Both the position numbers and the translations under genes were made by a program. Of a stretch of 64,000 bases of DNA, positions 40,109 through 47,218 are shown in pieces. Within the stretch, counting starts at the first letter, position 1, and the number at the start of each line of letters is the position of its first letter. Origin of the DNA: Cypionkella sp. (GTDB taxonomy: Bacteria; Pseudomonadota; Alphaproteobacteria; Rhodobacterales; Rhodobacteraceae); NCBI RefSeq assembly GCF_030652235.1, contig NZ_JAUSBA010000023.1, positions 1 through 64,000 of the forward strand, in the 5' to 3' direction. The notes below the pieces were generated by a model. The model had not been told where the DNA came from and did not search any database. It was given only the letters and a program-made list of their open reading frames with translations.

Positions 40109-40382
40109 CGCGTGCGGCGTGTAAATCGAGCGTGCCGGTTCCGACAGCCCCGGCAACTTGTTTGCGAAGTTTTTCAACGCGTCCCCTTTCACTATGGACC
40201 AAATCCAACGCCAGCCGCAAATCGCGCACCGTCTGCGGCATCGCTTTAGAGGCTTCAAACTCGCCCGCCTTCAGCGCATTGATCGTGCGCAGCAGGTCCG
40301 AGACCGTGGATTCATAATATTGCTCTGCATCCGCCAGCAGATCGCTTGACGGCTGTTCTCCGAGGGAGAAATTTAGTGTCAT
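40059..40382 (-). CDS. GTA small terminase (g1)
   Basis: The 107-aa product is the first gene of the cluster. It is mainly helical (EQYYESTVSDLLRTINALKAGEFEASKAMPQTVRDLRLALDLVHSERGRVEKLRKQVAG), the pattern of the divergent GTA small terminases. These lack a normal DNA-binding domain, in keeping with near-random packaging (family knowledge). Start ATG 40380-40382 follows a long AT-rich leader. It overlaps g2 by 50 bases. Confidence 0.85.
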   Translation of the reverse strand: MTLNFSLGEQPSSDLLADAEQYYESTVSDLLRTINALKAGEFEASKAMPQTVRDLRLALDLVHSERGRVEKLRKQVAGAVGTGTLDLHAARDEIGRRLACLRDASAG

Positions 40383-40806
40383 GCCCGTTTTGCCCGCCTC
40401 TCATGCCGTCCCCGCACGTGTAAAATGAAAAAACGGCGCAAAGGGTTGCCCCCTTGGCCGTTCAGACACCTCATCCAGCATATCCAAATCTATAGATCAG
40501 AGCGGGCGCAAAGTCAAGTTAAACCATTTATTATCATATAGTTACAGAACTTTCGCTTTACCATTCGTTAACTTTTGACATCGCGCAGATCGGTCAGTAT
40601 CGGTGCCCAAAGCGGCATAAATCGCGCCATCAAACACGTCACGCCCGATCAATGCGCGGCCAACCCACAACATATTGTGTAAGATGCCACCAAGTTGCCC
40701 TGAAATCACAAGTCGCTCCCAGCTGGGAAAGCACTCTGCCTTCCCAGAACACTCAACTCGCTCTTTCTGAAATATTCCCGCCGGCGGCTCTTAGCCCCAG
40801 GCCACA
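40383..40806 (-). promoter_or_regulatory. AT-rich leader/promoter region of the GTA cluster
   Basis: This 424-bp region has no convincing ORF. From about 40480 to 40590 it is clearly AT-rich against its surroundings (TTAAACCATTTATTATCATATAG, then CGTTAACTTTT, quoted in parts). That is where a promoter for g1 would be expected. In R. capsulatus the activator GafA acts at the GTA promoter and CtrA acts upstream in the cascade. TTAA half-sites are present, but no full TTAA-N7-TTAA CtrA site was found. A dispersed repeat copy lies at 40760-40790. Confidence 0.5.
40760..40790 (+). repeat. Dispersed intergenic repeat, copy C
   Basis: This copy starts GCTCTTTCTGAAATATTCCC and continues with GCCGGCGGCTC. 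It matches the repeat at 50715-50746 with only a few differences in the first 23 bases. It lies between the secreted hypothetical gene and the GTA leader, in plus orientation. Confidence 0.6.
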
Positions 40807-41424
40807 CTACCTCTGCATCGGCACCGCCAAAGCCTGAGGCTCCGCACTCACAATCCTCTGCTGCCCGATCAGCCAGCCGTAGGGCAGCGACAGCACAGCC
40901 TCATCCCCGGCCTTGATTTCGTTGGCATCAACCTGTGGGTCCACCTCGGCATAGCCTACCGAAAACACGATGGATGTGATCTTGTCCACCGCAGCCAACG
41001 GCGGCGCCGCTCCATAAGGCAAATCCTGATCCAACCGCCCCGCCAGCAGCACCCGACCCTCCAGCACCCCGCCCGCAGTCAAAACCCGCGCATAGGCGAC
41101 CTCGGGGCTTTCCACCTTCGTGCCGCTGGGCACTTGTGGCACAAACTTTGCCACCCGGAACACCCCATCGCCCTCCAGCCAATGCCAGGCATAATCCGGG
41201 TCCACCGTGCGGAACCCGGTCACCGCAGTCCGATAAAGCCGATCAAACACATAAACCTCAGCCGCACCGGCATTTCGCACTTTATAGCGCCCGACCACGC
41301 CTGAGTCCGCCGCCTCCCAGACCACCCCAACACTGATATCGCCATCCTTCAGCACACCCATCACCTGCTCCTGTGCCGCGGCACTCATTGTCATCAGCCC
41401 AAAGATCAGGGCCAAACTTCGCAT
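40807..41424 (-). CDS. Secreted hypothetical protein, partner of the PAAR-peptidase gene
   Basis: The 205-aa protein has a signal peptide (MRSLALIFGLMTMSAAAQ, cleavage probable near AAA-QE) and a beta-rich mature part with no cysteines or recognised motif (GVVWEAADSGVVGRYKVRNAG, VYVFDRLYRTAVTGFRTVDPDYAWHW). It starts one base or less after the stop of the PAAR-peptidase gene, so the two are co-translated. Effector genes of this kind are usually followed by an immunity gene, which makes a periplasmic immunity or accessory role the best guess. No function is recognised from sequence. Confidence 0.65.
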   Translation of the reverse strand: MRSLALIFGLMTMSAAAQEQVMGVLKDGDISVGVVWEAADSGVVGRYKVRNAGAAEVYVFDRLYRTAVTGFRTVDPDYAWHWLEGDGVFRVAKFVPQVPSGTKVESPEVAYARVLTAGGVLEGRVLLAGRLDQDLPYGAAPPLAAVDKITSIVFSVGYAEVDPQVDANEIKAGDEAVLSLPYGWLIGQQRIVSAEPQALAVPMQR

Positions 41425-42297
41425 CTAATATGCCGTCCGGGGCGGTTGCCCCAGTTCTGACCTGATCTTGTTCTCGGTATGTGGATTGTTCTGATAGGGC
41501 GGCAGCCCCACCGCCGCCAGCTCGTCATTCTCCACCCCGCCGGTCTTATTGCCGCTCCAAGTCCCGTTCTGCGCCTGCTCGCAATGCACCAACTCATGCC
41601 CCAGCCCCACCGCCGGCGGTCGCGTCATATAGGGTTTCGTGCCATCGCCGATCTGGGTCTTATCCGGGTTATAGTTCAGTGTGCTGCCCGAGCCCGTCCC
41701 CGGCGTGCCGTCAGGCTTCAAATTCGCTCCCGGTCCGGTGCCGTTGACGCTGTTGCCGCCGGTGCTGGCCACGATCTTCACCGGACCCTTGCCCGGCGCG
41801 TTCAGGCTGTTCAGCAGGTCATGCCCGGTGGGCGTGCTGTCCAGCCGCTTTAAATCCAGCACCACGGCATCGCGGTAGGCTTTGGTGCCGACGATGGTGA
41901 TGTTGGGGCCGACATGGGTGACAGTGGTACCATCCGCCAACACCTCTTCCCAGATGTTCAGCGCGCCGGGTTCCCCCGGAGCAGGCGTCGCCACGATGCC
42001 GATCAGGACGGTGGGCAGGCCGAGGATGATCGCGCCGCCCTTCATCGTCGGGTCGAACTGCCGTGCTACGGGCAGGCTGCCGATCAGAACGGTGGGCGAG
42101 CCGAAGGCGATTGGGTCGAGCGAGGGGATCGGCACCAAGGCGGGGATGAGGCAGGCGCAGAGGTCGGTCATCCGCGCTGCGGGCAGTCCGCCCACCAGCA
42201 CCGTCACCATCGCGGGCGGGATGATCGGCAACGGCGCCCCCAGACACATCGGGCAGGTGTGCATGTCCGTCACGCGGGCTGCGGGAAATCCGACCAT
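41425..42297 (-). CDS. PAAR-domain protein fused to a HExxH metallopeptidase (M91-like), predicted effector
   Basis: The 290-aa protein has an N-terminal PAAR/DUF4150-like domain (residues 1-110) with repeating GFPAARVTDMHTCPMC, GGLPAARMTDLCACL and GSLPVARQFDPTMKGG units. A linker follows (about 115-225, Gly/Thr/Asn-rich in its second half). The C-terminal zinc-peptidase domain has GLGHELVHCEQAQNGTW near 235 and NDELAAVGLPPYQNNPHTEN near 260. HExxH plus a downstream Glu is the M91 (NleD-like) pattern. PAAR proteins cap the spike of contractile secretion systems and carry toxins. No other type VI or eCIS genes are in the window. It is followed directly by a secreted partner gene. Confidence 0.8.
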   Translation of the reverse strand: MVGFPAARVTDMHTCPMCLGAPLPIIPPAMVTVLVGGLPAARMTDLCACLIPALVPIPSLDPIAFGSPTVLIGSLPVARQFDPTMKGGAIILGLPTVLIGIVATPAPGEPGALNIWEEVLADGTTVTHVGPNITIVGTKAYRDAVVLDLKRLDSTPTGHDLLNSLNAPGKGPVKIVASTGGNSVNGTGPGANLKPDGTPGTGSGSTLNYNPDKTQIGDGTKPYMTRPPAVGLGHELVHCEQAQNGTWSGNKTGGVENDELAAVGLPPYQNNPHTENKIRSELGQPPRTAY

Positions 42298-42756
42298 GGC
42301 AAAGCCTTTGAGAATACAATGAAGGAAGGCTAGGCCGCTGCCCGCGATGTGTCAAGAAATCGCTGGGGGTGCGAGGGGTTCCGGGGCCGGTCCCAACTCG
42401 GGACCTTTTTTATGTGTTTTATATCAAGGGGATGGGGTGGTGATGTTAAGGGATTTTTAAGGTTTGGAGGGATTTGGCGCTATTTCTCGCTCTTCCTTGT
42501 TCTCTCCCAAGCGCGAGTTACACCACCTTTCTTTTTACTCTTCCACTTGCCCGATTGGTTCTCAAACAAATCGGTACTTGCCTGCCTGCCCCCGGTAGGC
42601 GCGATACCGCACCAGCCCAGTCAGGCGCGCCCCGATTTCTGATGCGTTGGGTTCTGGCACAACGCCCCTTGCTCAACGGCTTGCAGCCTTATGAGCAATG
42701 AACCGGAAAACTCTGCCCCGCAGAGTTTTCTTTCGGTTCGGTAGCAAGAAGGGTGG
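42298..42756. other. Intergenic region between the effector gene and mltG
   Basis: These 459 bp have lower GC than the neighbours, several T-rich runs and no convincing ORF. A hairpin lies at 42706-42730. The promoter for the minus-strand PAAR gene should lie near its start at 42297 but no clear boxes were identified. Confidence 0.35.
42706..42730 (-). terminator. Hairpin downstream of mltG
   Basis: GAAAACTCTG and CAGAGTTTTC form a perfect 10-bp stem with a five-base GC loop, 27 bp past the mltG stop. The T residues are inside the stem on the minus strand (TTTTCCGG), so it is a moderate terminator candidate. Confidence 0.45.
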
Positions 42757-43932
42757 CTACTCCTGCACCCCAACCGCCGCTTCTTCGCCCTTGGCGGCCT
42801 CAATCGCGCGCCATTTGGTGACGTTTTCGTTGTGCTGGGCGAGGGTCTCGGCGAAGGCGTGGCCGCCGGAGCCGTCGGCGACGAAGTAAAGATAGGGTGT
42901 GGTGTCGGGGTTCAGGGCGGCCTCGATGCTCAGGCGGCCCGGATTGGCGATCGGGGTCGGCGGCAGGCCGTCGATGACATAGGTGTTCCAAGGGGTGCTA
43001 CGTTTCAGCTCGGATTGGCGCAGGCCACGGCCCAACACGCCCTCACCTTTGGTGACGCCATAGATCACCGTCGGGTCGGTTTGCAGCTTCATGCCCTTGG
43101 CCAGACGGTTGATGAACACGGAAGCCACCTGTTTACGCTCTGTAGGGATGCCGGTTTCTTTCTCGACAATCGAAGCCATCACCAAGGCTTCTTCCGGGGT
43201 TTTATAGGGCAGGCCTTCGGCGCGGGTGGCCCACAACTCGGCCAGAGTTGTGGCTTGGCGGGCTTCCATATCGGCAACCAGTGTGGCGCGGTCAAAGCCC
43301 TTTTCGACCTCGTAGCTGTCGGGCGAGAGCGTGCCTTCGGCGGGCAGTTTGTCGATGGTGCCCTCAAGGAAATCGGCACGTTTCAGCGCATCGACGACCT
43401 GCCACGCGGTCACGCCCTCGGCCAGCGTGATGCGCCAGCGGATGTCGGGGGCCTGTGCGGCATCCAGATAAGCGGTGGGGGCGGCATCCTTGGCGGGGTC
43501 GAATTTCGCGACTTCGACATAGCGGTTGGTGGCGGGGTCAAGCTCGCGCAGGATGACTTCGGCGGTGGCGACCGAGATGCGGAAGTTGACTTCACGGCCA
43601 CAGGTGGATTGGCCGCCTGCGGTCAGGGCGGTCAGCACATCGCCCATCGAGGATTGGGGTTGCAGCAGATAGCTGCCGAATTTCAGATCGTTCGCAGCTT
43701 GCGCATAGTCGGCGCCGATGCGGAAGATGCGGGCGTCGCTGACGGCGCCTTCGGCCTCCAGCCCCCGGCTGACTTGCGCAAGGCTCGCGCCCTTATCGAC
43801 CTTGAAGCAGATGGCTTGGGTCAGCGGACCCGGCCCGGTGAAGGCTTGTCGCCCCCAAGCGATCAGCCCGAAGGCGAGGATCAACACCACGATGAACAAC
43901 GTCAGCGCGTTGGAGGCGACAGAGCGCCACAT
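42757..43932 (-). CDS. mltG: Endolytic peptidoglycan transglycosylase
   Basis: This 391-aa membrane-anchored enzyme has one N-terminal transmembrane helix (about residues 8-27), a LysM-like region (CFKVDKGASLAQVSRGLE near 42) and the YceG catalytic domain. The domain shows SYEVEKGFDRA near 210, the catalytic Glu in ALVMASIVEKETGIPTERKQVASVFINRL near 250 and LQTDPTVIYGVTKGE near 285. It cleaves nascent glycan strands. Its start overlaps the fabF stop, the usual fabF-mltG pairing. Confidence 0.95.
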   Translation of the reverse strand: MWRSVASNALTLFIVVLILAFGLIAWGRQAFTGPGPLTQAICFKVDKGASLAQVSRGLEAEGAVSDARIFRIGADYAQAANDLKFGSYLLQPQSSMGDVLTALTAGGQSTCGREVNFRISVATAEVILRELDPATNRYVEVAKFDPAKDAAPTAYLDAAQAPDIRWRITLAEGVTAWQVVDALKRADFLEGTIDKLPAEGTLSPDSYEVEKGFDRATLVADMEARQATTLAELWATRAEGLPYKTPEEALVMASIVEKETGIPTERKQVASVFINRLAKGMKLQTDPTVIYGVTKGEGVLGRGLRQSELKRSTPWNTYVIDGLPPTPIANPGRLSIEAALNPDTTPYLYFVADGSGGHAFAETLAQHNENVTKWRAIEAAKGEEAAVGVQE

Positions 43933-45194
43933 CAGTGGACGACCTTGCCAATGACCAAGCTGGCGTTGGTGCCGCCAAAGCCGAAGGAGTTCGAGAGTGC
44001 CACGTTGATCTCGCGCTTGACGGCTTTGTTCGGGGCGAGGTCAAGTTTTGAGGCGATTGCCGGGGTGTCGAGGTTGATGGTGGGCGGGGCGATTTGATCG
44101 CGGATGGCCAGCACACAGAAGATCGCCTCTACCGCGCCCGCAGCGCCCAGAAGGTGGCCGATGGAGGATTTGGTGGAGGACATTGTGGCTTTGCTGGCGG
44201 CATCGCCCATCATGCGTTCGACCGCACCAAGTTCGATGGTGTCGGCCATGGTCGAGGTGCCGTGGGCGTTGATGTAGTCGATGGCCGAGGGTTCCAGGTT
44301 GGCGCGTTTCAGGGCCATTTTCATGCTGCGGAAGCCGCCTTCGCCATCTTCCGACGGCGCGGTGATGTGGTGGGCGTCGCCGGACATACCGTAGCCAAGG
44401 ACTTCGGCGTAGATTTTGGCACCGCGGGCTTTGGCGTGTTCGTATTCTTCCAGCACCACTACACCCGCGCCTTCGCCCATCACAAAGCCGTCGCGGTCGG
44501 CGTCATAGGGGCGGCTGGCTTTGGTTGGATCGTCAGCGCGTTTGGTCGAGAGCGCCTTGCAGGCGTTGAAACCGGCGATGCCGATCTCGGAAATCGGCGC
44601 TTCGGCACCGCCTGCCAGCATCACATCGGCGTCGCCCCATTGGATCAGACGCGCGGCGTCGCCGATGGCGTGGGCTCCGGTCGAACAGGCGGTGACAACC
44701 GCGTGGTTCGGGCCTTTGAAGCCGAAACGGATCGAGACTTGGCCAGAGATCAGGTTGATCAGGCTGCCGGGAATGAAGAACGGCGAGACGCGGCGGGCGC
44801 CTTTTTCTTTGATCAAGACGGCGGTTTCGGCGATCGATGTCAGACCCCCGATGCCGGAACCGATCATCACACCGGTGCGCTCGCGGTCTTCATCGGTGGC
44901 AGGTTCCCAACCACTGTCGCGCACGGCTTGCACGGCGGCGGTCATGCCGTAGAGGATGAAATCATCGACCTTGCGGCGGTCTTTCGGCTCCATCCAGTGA
45001 TCGGGGTTGAAGGTGCCATCGGTGCCGTCGCCATAGGGGATCTCGCAGGCGTATTGCGTCACCACACCCGAGGGATCAAAGCGGGTGATCGGCCCTGCCC
45101 CGGATTGACCAGCGAGCAGTCGGCTCCATGTTTCCTCGACACCGCAAGCCAGCGGCGTGACCATTCCCAGACCCGTAATAACAACCCGACGCAT
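43932..45194 (-). CDS. fabF: 3-oxoacyl-ACP synthase II
   Basis: This 420-aa condensing enzyme of type II fatty acid synthesis elongates acyl-ACP with malonyl-ACP. It opens MRRVVITGLGMVTPLACG. Catalytic Cys lies in VVTACSTGAHAIGDA near residue 169, the two His in NAHGTSTMADTIE near 310 and SIGHLLGAAG near 347, and the glycine motif NSFGFGGTNASLV near the end. It overlaps mltG by one base. In related genomes it follows acpP directly. Here the RND efflux module lies between them, so fabF needs a promoter in 45195-45354. Confidence 0.97.
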   Translation of the reverse strand: MRRVVITGLGMVTPLACGVEETWSRLLAGQSGAGPITRFDPSGVVTQYACEIPYGDGTDGTFNPDHWMEPKDRRKVDDFILYGMTAAVQAVRDSGWEPATDEDRERTGVMIGSGIGGLTSIAETAVLIKEKGARRVSPFFIPGSLINLISGQVSIRFGFKGPNHAVVTACSTGAHAIGDAARLIQWGDADVMLAGGAEAPISEIGIAGFNACKALSTKRADDPTKASRPYDADRDGFVMGEGAGVVVLEEYEHAKARGAKIYAEVLGYGMSGDAHHITAPSEDGEGGFRSMKMALKRANLEPSAIDYINAHGTSTMADTIELGAVERMMGDAASKATMSSTKSSIGHLLGAAGAVEAIFCVLAIRDQIAPPTINLDTPAIASKLDLAPNKAVKREINVALSNSFGFGGTNASLVIGKVVH

Positions 45195-45354
45195 CTATAT
45201 CCCTCGCAATGGTTTTCCGCCTGATACACGGCCCAAAGCCTGCGCGCAACTTAAGCCGCACCCCGGTGGCAATCGGGCAGCAACACGCCGCCACCGCACA
45301 ATTTGACCACGCCAGCGGAAAGTCGCTTGACCGTGCAGTTGCAGCAATGATAAT

Positions 45355-45370
45355 GAATGAACGTTCATTC
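45355..45370. promoter_or_regulatory. Perfect 16-bp palindrome, probable TetR operator
   Basis: GAATGAACGTTCATTC is a perfect inverted repeat, a size and shape typical for TetR-type repressors. It overlaps the in-frame ATG at 45357 and ends 20 bp before the favoured tetR start at 45390, in the divergent fabF-tetR region. Autoregulation of the efflux operon is likely, and control of fabF is possible. Confidence 0.65.
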
Positions 45371-45389
45371 CATTAGATGCGATGCCCTG

Positions 45390-46004
45390 ATGCTGCAAAC
45401 CACCGAAACACCTGCCGATGCACGCGTGGCCGAGATTTTGGCCGCAGCCCGGCAGGCTTTTGCCGAAAAAGGCTTTGACGGCGCCTCGATGCAAGACCTT
45501 GCCCGCGCGGCAGGGATGAGTGTTGGCAATTTCTACCGCTACTTCCCGTCGAAAGCTGCCATCGTACAGGCGTTGATTGCGCTTGATCTTGAGGAAATGG
45601 CCCGAGACTTCGAACCGGTTTTCGCCTCGGATGACCCGATTGCAGCGATGCGGCAACAGGTGCGCGTGAAACTGGTCGAGCACCAATGCAACCATGATGG
45701 CGCGCTGTGGGCCGAAATCACCGCAACCGCGCTGCGCAAGCCCGAGATTGGCATCGCCTGCGGCCATATGGAAACCACGATCGCTGACTATTTGATGCAG
45801 GCTTTTGCCGCAGCCACGGGTCTGAGCCTAGAGCAATCCCGCGCGCGGTTTGCGGCCCATGCGGCCTTGATCGTGCTGTTGGTGAAATCTTCGGCGATGA
45901 TGCCGCAGAAAGACGAGACCCTGCGCAATGATCTTAACGCGCTGATCCTGCGTATCATTGATCAAACACTTGATGAAGTTGCCGCCAGCGGCGCGAAAGG
46001 CTGA
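45390..46004 (+). CDS. TetR/AcrR-family transcriptional regulator
   Basis: This 204-aa repressor has an N-terminal DNA-binding domain, ILAAARQAFAEKGFDGASMQDLARAAGMSVGNFYRYFPSKAAIVQALI (residues about 14-62), with the classic helix-turn-helix ending in NFYRYFPSK. The ligand-binding C-terminal domain is not assignable. ATG 45390 is preferred because the longer frame from 45357 would start inside the palindromic operator. The efflux adaptor gene begins three bases after its stop, so it forms an operon with the pump. Confidence 0.9.
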   Translation: MLQTTETPADARVAEILAAARQAFAEKGFDGASMQDLARAAGMSVGNFYRYFPSKAAIVQALIALDLEEMARDFEPVFASDDPIAAMRQQVRVKLVEHQCNHDGALWAEITATALRKPEIGIACGHMETTIADYLMQAFAAATGLSLEQSRARFAAHAALIVLLVKSSAMMPQKDETLRNDLNALILRIIDQTLDEVAASGAKG

Positions 46005-46007
46005 CCC

Positions 46008-47207
46008 ATGATGACCTCCCGTTTTGTATTTGCGCTTATTGCCGTGCAAGCCGTCACGGCCCCCCCGATGCGGGCCGAAAGCGCTGAAGCCGCAACGCCT
46101 GAGTCCCCTGCAACCACCGCGCAAGTGCTGCCCGCGATCACGGTCTCGGCGGTGGAGATCCGGCACCTGCGCGATGTGGTGCTGGCCTCGGGGCTGGTGG
46201 CCCCGCAGGAAACCATTCAAGTGGCCCCCTTGATTGAGGGCCAACCGATTGAAGCTTTGCTTGCCGATGTCGGCGATAAAGTCACCGCAGGGCAAGCGCT
46301 GGCGCGGCTGTCAACCTCGACGCTTGATCTGCAAAAGGCCCAGCTTGCGGCATCCTTGGCCGCCGCCAAGGCCCAGATCGCCCAAGCGCAAGCGCAGGTG
46401 ATCGCGGCGAACTCATCCGCCGCTGAGGCGCAGCGCACTTCTGACAGGACCACGAAACTGAAAGCCCAAGGCTCGGCCAGCCAAGCCGCGGCAGATACCG
46501 CCCTTGCTGGCTCGGTCTCGGCGCAAGCGCAGGTTTCGGTTGCGGTGCAATCCCTTGAGGCCGCAAAGGCGCAGCAAACTTTGGTTGAAGCACAACTGGC
46601 AAATGTCGATCTGCAACTGGCGCGCACCGAAGTCACCGCCCCTTTCGCAGGAGAGATCACCGCGCGCAATGCGCAACTGGGCGCGATTGCGTCGGCTGCT
46701 GGTCAGCCGATGTTCACCCTGATCCGCGATGGGGCGCTGGAATTGCGCGCAGATGTCGCCGAGGGCGATCTGACCCGTCTGGAGAAGGGGCAAACCGCTG
46801 ATCTGCTGCTGGTGGGCATGGCGAAACCTTTGACCGGCAAAATCTCTTTGGTCGAGCCGAGCATTGACGCTGTCACCCGGTTGGGCCGGGTGCGGATTGC
46901 GATTGATGACGCAGCCGCCGTGCGCTCCGGCATGTATGTTGAGGCCAGCATTCTGGTGCATGAAGGCGACAGTGCTGCGGTGCCGATCACGGCGGTGAAA
47001 TCGTCGGGCGGCAAAACTTCGGTGATGCTGGTGGAAGGCGCTGTGGTGTCACAGCGCATGATCACCGCGGGCGTGCGCGATGGCGGATGGATCGAAGTGC
47101 TGGACGGTCTGAAGATTGGCGACGACGTGGTGACCAAGGCGGGCGCGTTTGTGCGCGACGGCGATCATATCAACCCGGTGGTGGCTGCGGCCGCCGATAC
47201 CAACTGA
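46008..47207 (+). CDS. RND efflux periplasmic adaptor (membrane fusion protein)
   Basis: The 399-aa exported adaptor has a signal sequence (MMTSRFVFALIAVQAVTAPPMRA). A lipoyl half-motif (VAPLIEGQPIEALLADVGDKVTAGQALARL near residue 65-95) precedes a long coiled-coil hairpin rich in Ala and Gln (about 105-200). The second lipoyl half follows, then a beta-barrel (AGEITARNAQLGAIASAAGQPMFTLI) and the membrane-proximal domain. It bridges the RND pump to an outer membrane channel, whose gene is not in the window. ATG 46008 overlaps a second ATG at 46011. Confidence 0.92.
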   Translation: MMTSRFVFALIAVQAVTAPPMRAESAEAATPESPATTAQVLPAITVSAVEIRHLRDVVLASGLVAPQETIQVAPLIEGQPIEALLADVGDKVTAGQALARLSTSTLDLQKAQLAASLAAAKAQIAQAQAQVIAANSSAAEAQRTSDRTTKLKAQGSASQAAADTALAGSVSAQAQVSVAVQSLEAAKAQQTLVEAQLANVDLQLARTEVTAPFAGEITARNAQLGAIASAAGQPMFTLIRDGALELRADVAEGDLTRLEKGQTADLLLVGMAKPLTGKISLVEPSIDAVTRLGRVRIAIDDAAAVRSGMYVEASILVHEGDSAAVPITAVKSSGGKTSVMLVEGAVVSQRMITAGVRDGGWIEVLDGLKIGDDVVTKAGAFVRDGDHINPVVAAAADTN

Positions 47208-47218
47208 GGGCTTGGCGC

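Noticed and set aside
26401-40382. Ordinary integrated prophage
   Set aside because: There is no integrase, repressor, replication or att repeat. Gene order and sizes match the gene transfer agent of Rhodobacteraceae, whose structural cluster lacks these functions.
40480-40600. CtrA binding site in the GTA leader
   Set aside because: Several TTAA half-sites occur in AT-rich sequence, but none form TTAA-N7-TTAA. Chance is enough to explain them.
42832-45224. Two long plus-strand frames (421 and 376 codons) over mltG and fabF
   Set aside because: Both are antisense to clearly identified genes. Gly/Arg/His-rich translations show no domain.
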